Below are positions 5,443 to 8,051 of a DNA stretch of 8,051 nt, in pieces (within the stretch, counting starts at the first letter, position 1; each line of letters begins with the position of its first letter). A model generated the notes under the pieces. It was not told the origin of the DNA and did no database searches. It saw nothing but the letters and a program-made list of their open reading frames with translations. Source of the stretch: Candidatus Aenigmatarchaeota archaeon (GTDB taxonomy: Archaea; Aenigmatarchaeota; Aenigmatarchaeia; QMZP01; QMZT01); NCBI GenBank assembly GCA_030634615.1, contig DAOWAL010000055.1, positions 1-8,051 on the forward strand, written 5' to 3'. A program made the position numbers and the translations under genes.

Positions 5443-8051
5443 ATGTTCAAAGGCGTTTTGAATAAAGGTGCAGTCAAATATAGTTTACTATTAGTTTTGT
5501 TAATACTTTTTGTTTTTTCAGTAAGTTTTTACATTACTCCTGGGGAAAGCAGGGGATTGGGTGAAACAGGAATGATGACAGGAAATTCACCGTCTGGTAA
5601 CGATCCGAATATTTTGGGTTTTCATGAGATAGTTGAAGAAGAACCTGTGCCTACACCACCCGAACCAGAAGAGATGCCACCAGAAGAGGAAGAACCCGAG
5701 GAAGATGAAACTAATCATTTTGTAATAATTTATGGAAGCGGGGCACCTGCACCTTCTGGAGGAAGTGGAGCACCTGCACCAACATGTCATCCTGAAACTC
5801 ATACTATTTGTGATTATGCGAGTGATACATGTAATGTTGTTCAAGGCCCAGGTAATGATGAATGTACAACATATGATGATTGTATACATACTGTTTGTGA
5901 TTATGGGGAAGAAGTATGTTTAATTTCCGAGGAAAGTGGCGAAGATGAGTGTACAACATATCACGACTGTTTCCACTTCATATGTGATTATGATTTAGGT
6001 ACATGTGAAGAAAAACCGTTAACTGAAGATGGTGACAACTGTTTTGATGGTGAAATAATTGTAAAGGAAGGCGTCCCAGATGTTGCTTATGTTCACGATG
6101 GAAACAATGTATTGTGGGCTGTTATTGAAAGTGACGATGTTTATGCAGAACAGCAGACGCCAGACGAGGAAATAAAATACATTTATCTTGAATGGTTATT
6201 TGGTACTCTCCCTGTAAATGACAATTTAGATAGTGCAAAATTATTCATTGAACACAGAGAAGATAGTGTAACTATGTTAGTTGAAATATGGAACGGGACT
6301 GAATACGTTGAATTATGTGACCCGGAAGAATCTGATGTTGATACTGTTTCAGAATGTGATATTCCTGCAAACTTAGTTCCGGATAACGGGAACATCAAAA
6401 TAAGATTAGAAATTACAAATGACGGAGATTGCCATGAATTTTTGGATTGTACTCCTGTACAAATATGTAATTTCAATGATGAAATATGTGAATTAGCTAC
6501 ACCAGGAACAGAAGGTGTATTGTGCGAAACATACGACGATTGCGTATATGACACATGTAATTATGATACATTCACATGCGAAGAAACACCGGTAACTGAA
6601 GAAGGTGATGAGTGTATAGAAGACGATGATTGTTTTGTAAAAGTTTGTGATTACGATCAGAATGTGTGTGAAATGGTTATGCCAGGAATCACGGGTGCAA
6701 CATACTGTGATACGTATGACGATTGCGTACACGATGTATGTAATTACGATCAATTAAGTTGCGACACCACTGATTCACCAGGAATTGATGAGTGTGTAAC
6801 CTTTGACGATTGTGTAACACATACTGTATGTGATCATAACGTAGAAGCATGCGTAACCGTTGAAGGTGAAGGCACAGACGAATGCGTTACATACGATGAC
6901 TGCTACAGAAACATATGTGATTATGAAACTCTTATGTGTGTTGAAGTTATAGAAAATGTTTGTGGTGACTGGTGCGATTCTGATGATGATTGTTATCACT
7001 ACGTGTGTGATTATCAGCTATTTTCTTGTGAAGCCGTACCAGAAGATGGTACAGATGAATGCGCAACATTCGATGACTGTGTAACTCATACTGTATGTGA
7101 TCATAATGCTGAGCAGTGTGTAGAAACACAGGGACAAGGAATTGATGAGTGTTTAACATATGAAGAATGCATTCACACAGAATGTAATTATGATACATCA
7201 AGTTGTGATATTGAATTGAGTGCCGGGACAAATGAATGTACAACATTCAATGAATGTGAACACACTGTCTGCAACTACGATACTCTCAGCTGTGATGTAA
7301 GTGAAACACCAGGTACAGACGAGTGTGTAACCTTTGACGATTGCCCACAATACGGTGTTTGTGATTATGATCTTGAAGCATGCGTAATCAAACAAGGGAC
7401 TCAGGATGACGAATGTTTAACATTCAATGATTGTGTACATGATATATGTGATTACCAGACAAGAACATGTGAAGAAGTACCTATAGATGAAAGTGGTGAC
7501 TCTTGTTCAGTAGATTCAGATTGTTATCGTCTTGTTTGCCAAGATATGGCATGCGTTGAGGTAGCAGGTGAAGGAACTGATGAGTGCAGTACAGATAGTG
7601 ATTGTTACTATTATGCGTGCGATTACGGTCAACAAACTTGTTCAGCAGTTCCGGGATTTGAAAACGATGAATGTACAACATTCGATGATTGTGTACATGA
7701 TATATGCAATTACCAAACATTTTCTTGTGAGGAAGTACCAATAGCTGAAAATGGTGATGCATGTACAAATGATAATGATTGTTTTAAGAAAATATGCGAT
7801 TATGATTTGTTTATTTGTAAACAAGTAGATCCGGAAACGCAAGGTACATTGTGCCAAACATGGGACGATTGTGCTTTCTGTGGAGATGGAATAATAAATG
7901 GAAACGAAGAATGCGAATCAGATGATCAATGCGAAGATAACAGCTGTTCAAAAACATATAATGATGTATGCATCTCTGGAAATAGGCTAAAAGAATATGA
8001 CAATGATAAAATAAAGGATTCAACAACTGTTACTGATTTTGTTGAAAATAC
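5443..8051 (+). CDS. Giant Cys-rich repeat protein, exported or membrane-anchored, 3'-partial
   Basis: The frame is open from ATG 5443 to the window edge: 869 full codons and no stop. A lysine-bearing N-terminus and a hydrophobic segment (about 13-31, SLLLVLLILFVFSVSF) form a signal peptide or anchor; no lipobox Cys is present. An acidic Pro/Glu linker (about 56-90) and a Gly/Ala/Pro hinge (102-113) follow. A half module (C115, C123, C130) leads into four-Cys modules starting at residues 141 and 170, a module opened at C200 and resumed at C336 around an inserted domain, and then modules from 361 to about 803. A DUF4215-like motif (812-843) is followed by the start of a further region. I hand-counted about 86 cysteines, with abundant Asp/Glu and few Lys. 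It is probably a disulfide-stiffened surface stalk or adhesin. Its function is unknown, and I recognise no named protein. Confidence 0.85.
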   Translation, partial: MFKGVLNKGAVKYSLLLVLLILFVFSVSFYITPGESRGLGETGMMTGNSPSGNDPNILGFHEIVEEEPVPTPPEPEEMPPEEEEPEEDETNHFVIIYGSGAPAPSGGSGAPAPTCHPETHTICDYASDTCNVVQGPGNDECTTYDDCIHTVCDYGEEVCLISEESGEDECTTYHDCFHFICDYDLGTCEEKPLTEDGDNCFDGEIIVKEGVPDVAYVHDGNNVLWAVIESDDVYAEQQTPDEEIKYIYLEWLFGTLPVNDNLDSAKLFIEHREDSVTMLVEIWNGTEYVELCDPEESDVDTVSECDIPANLVPDNGNIKIRLEITNDGDCHEFLDCTPVQICNFNDEICELATPGTEGVLCETYDDCVYDTCNYDTFTCEETPVTEEGDECIEDDDCFVKVCDYDQNVCEMVMPGITGATYCDTYDDCVHDVCNYDQLSCDTTDSPGIDECVTFDDCVTHTVCDHNVEACVTVEGEGTDECVTYDDCYRNICDYETLMCVEVIENVCGDWCDSDDDCYHYVCDYQLFSCEAVPEDGTDECATFDDCVTHTVCDHNAEQCVETQGQGIDECLTYEECIHTECNYDTSSCDIELSAGTNECTTFNECEHTVCNYDTLSCDVSETPGTDECVTFDDCPQYGVCDYDLEACVIKQGTQDDECLTFNDCVHDICDYQTRTCEEVPIDESGDSCSVDSDCYRLVCQDMACVEVAGEGTDECSTDSDCYYYACDYGQQTCSAVPGFENDECTTFDDCVHDICNYQTFSCEEVPIAENGDACTNDNDCFKKICDYDLFICKQVDPETQGTLCQTWDDCAFCGDGIINGNEECESDDQCEDNSCSKTYNDVCISGNRLKEYDNDKIKDSTTVTDFVEN
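5611..5781 (+). other. Acidic Pro/Glu linker and Gly-Ala-Pro hinge
   Basis: Residues about 57-113 are low in complexity. A Pro/Glu-rich acidic run (about 65-88) is followed by a short hydrophobic patch (93-97) and two GSGAPAP copies (101-107 and 107-113). The layout suggests a flexible spacer holding the Cys-rich rod away from the membrane. There is no domain here. Confidence 0.65.
5863..6042 (+). repeat. Four-Cys modules, first block (2 full modules plus the opening of a third)
   Basis: Modules start at C141 and C170 with spacing C-x5-C-x4-C-x6-C, then x10-11 to the next module. A third opens at C200 (6040-6042) and is broken by an inserted domain. Each carries the TTY-x-DC and CDY landmarks. 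Confidence 0.85.
6043..6447 (+). other. Non-repeat domain nested inside a Cys module, probably beta-sandwich
   Basis: Residues about 201-335 lack the repeat landmarks. They show alternating hydrophobic strands: VAYVHDG, VLWAVI, IKYIYLEWL, AKLFIEHRE, VTMLVEIWNGTEYVEL and IKIRLEIT, with three cysteines of its own (292, 305, 330). The pattern looks like a beta-sandwich such as carbohydrate-binding or adhesin domains use; the fold is inferred and the ligand is unknown. The module cut by the domain resumes with DC at 335-336. Confidence 0.55.
6448..7851 (+). repeat. Four-Cys modules, second block (end of the split module plus 15 full modules)
   Basis: After the tail of the interrupted module (C336, C342, C349), full modules start at C361, 391, 422, 451, 481, 511, 540, 570, 599, 628, 658, 688, 715, 744 and 774. 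The period is 27-31 residues (mostly 29-30, or 87-90 nt). Spacing is C-x5-C-x4/5-C-x6-C; the 688 module is short (C-x4-C at its end) and lacks the DY landmark. An extra Cys lies at 507. Synonymous codons differ widely between copies, so most duplications are old. The modules at 658 and 744 remain close at the DNA level. Confidence 0.88.
7852..7971 (+). other. Last partial module and DUF4215-like Cys motif
   Basis: C804 and C810 open a last module that turns into FCGDGIINGNEEC (812-824) followed by cysteines at 830, 835 and 843. The CGDG-x3-G-x-E-x-C pattern resembles the myxococcal-type Cys-rich repeat (DUF4215/TIGR02232), recalled from memory. It marks a change of domain just before the window ends. 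Confidence 0.6.

Noticed and set aside
5443..5550. Lipoprotein signal on the Cys-rich protein
   Set aside because: The first Cys is at residue 115, so there is no lipobox after the hydrophobic segment.
5863..7851. CRISPR array or DNA-level tandem repeat
   Set aside because: The 87-90 nt periodicity is a protein-level repeat with diverged codons and no conserved direct repeat with unique spacers.
5587..8026. Many antisense open frames opposite the Cys-rich gene
   Set aside because: They lack stops because of the biased repeat codons on the + strand; their products are Cys/His/Ile-rich strings with no domain and no promoter or ribosome-binding site.

Overview
The window looks archaeal, most likely from an AT-rich, uncultivated lineage of the DPANN type. 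The archaeal signs are a class III (type IV pilin) prepilin signal, two separate FlaJ/TadC-type membrane proteins, a Pth2-type peptidyl-tRNA hydrolase, a geranylgeranyl-reductase-family flavoprotein of archaeal lipid metabolism, and TATA boxes about 25-30 nt upstream of starts that often have little or no leader. The DPANN placement is inference from this gene set and from the giant Cys-rich surface-type protein; no rRNA or other placement marker is present. All supported genes are on the + strand.

Layout: (1) 3-1187 is a geranylgeranyl-reductase-like FAD protein, cut by the left edge and broken by an in-frame TGA inside its dinucleotide-binding loop. (2) 1280-1762 is a small multi-span membrane protein resembling DUF2391; its 5' end is ambiguous, with hints of a frameshift. 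(3) 1794-2408 is a zinc ribbon joined to an Hsp20/alpha-crystallin-like domain. (4) 2463-3356 and 3366-4316 are a tandem pair of T2SF/TadC membrane proteins. They are followed at 4371-4871 by a pilin-like protein with a classic class III signal peptide and then by a hairpin/T-tract terminator. (5) 4954-5295 is Pth2. (6) 5296-5442 is a short intergenic stretch holding two potential RNA hairpins, one capped by a GAAA tetraloop. (7) 5443 to the right edge is one uninterrupted frame of at least 869 codons. It encodes an exported or membrane-anchored, very acidic protein with about 10% Cys, built from about 17 full copies of a roughly 30-residue four-Cys module. An unrelated domain is nested inside one module, and a DUF4215-like Cys motif lies near the window edge.

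How they fit together: the T2SF pair and the pilin are parts of one type IV filament machine. The ATPase and prepilin peptidase are not in the window. The promoters of the T2SF pair and of the pilin share an unusual similarity, which suggests joint control. The Cys-rich protein is probably a cell-surface component, perhaps for attachment or protection, but nothing in the sequence proves its role. The other genes look like housekeeping genes under their own promoters.

The most interesting part is the Cys-rich protein with its layered repeat structure. The two 5' anomalies near the left end (a TGA in the FAD motif and a possible +1 shift in the next gene) should be checked against reads before any biological reading is given to them.
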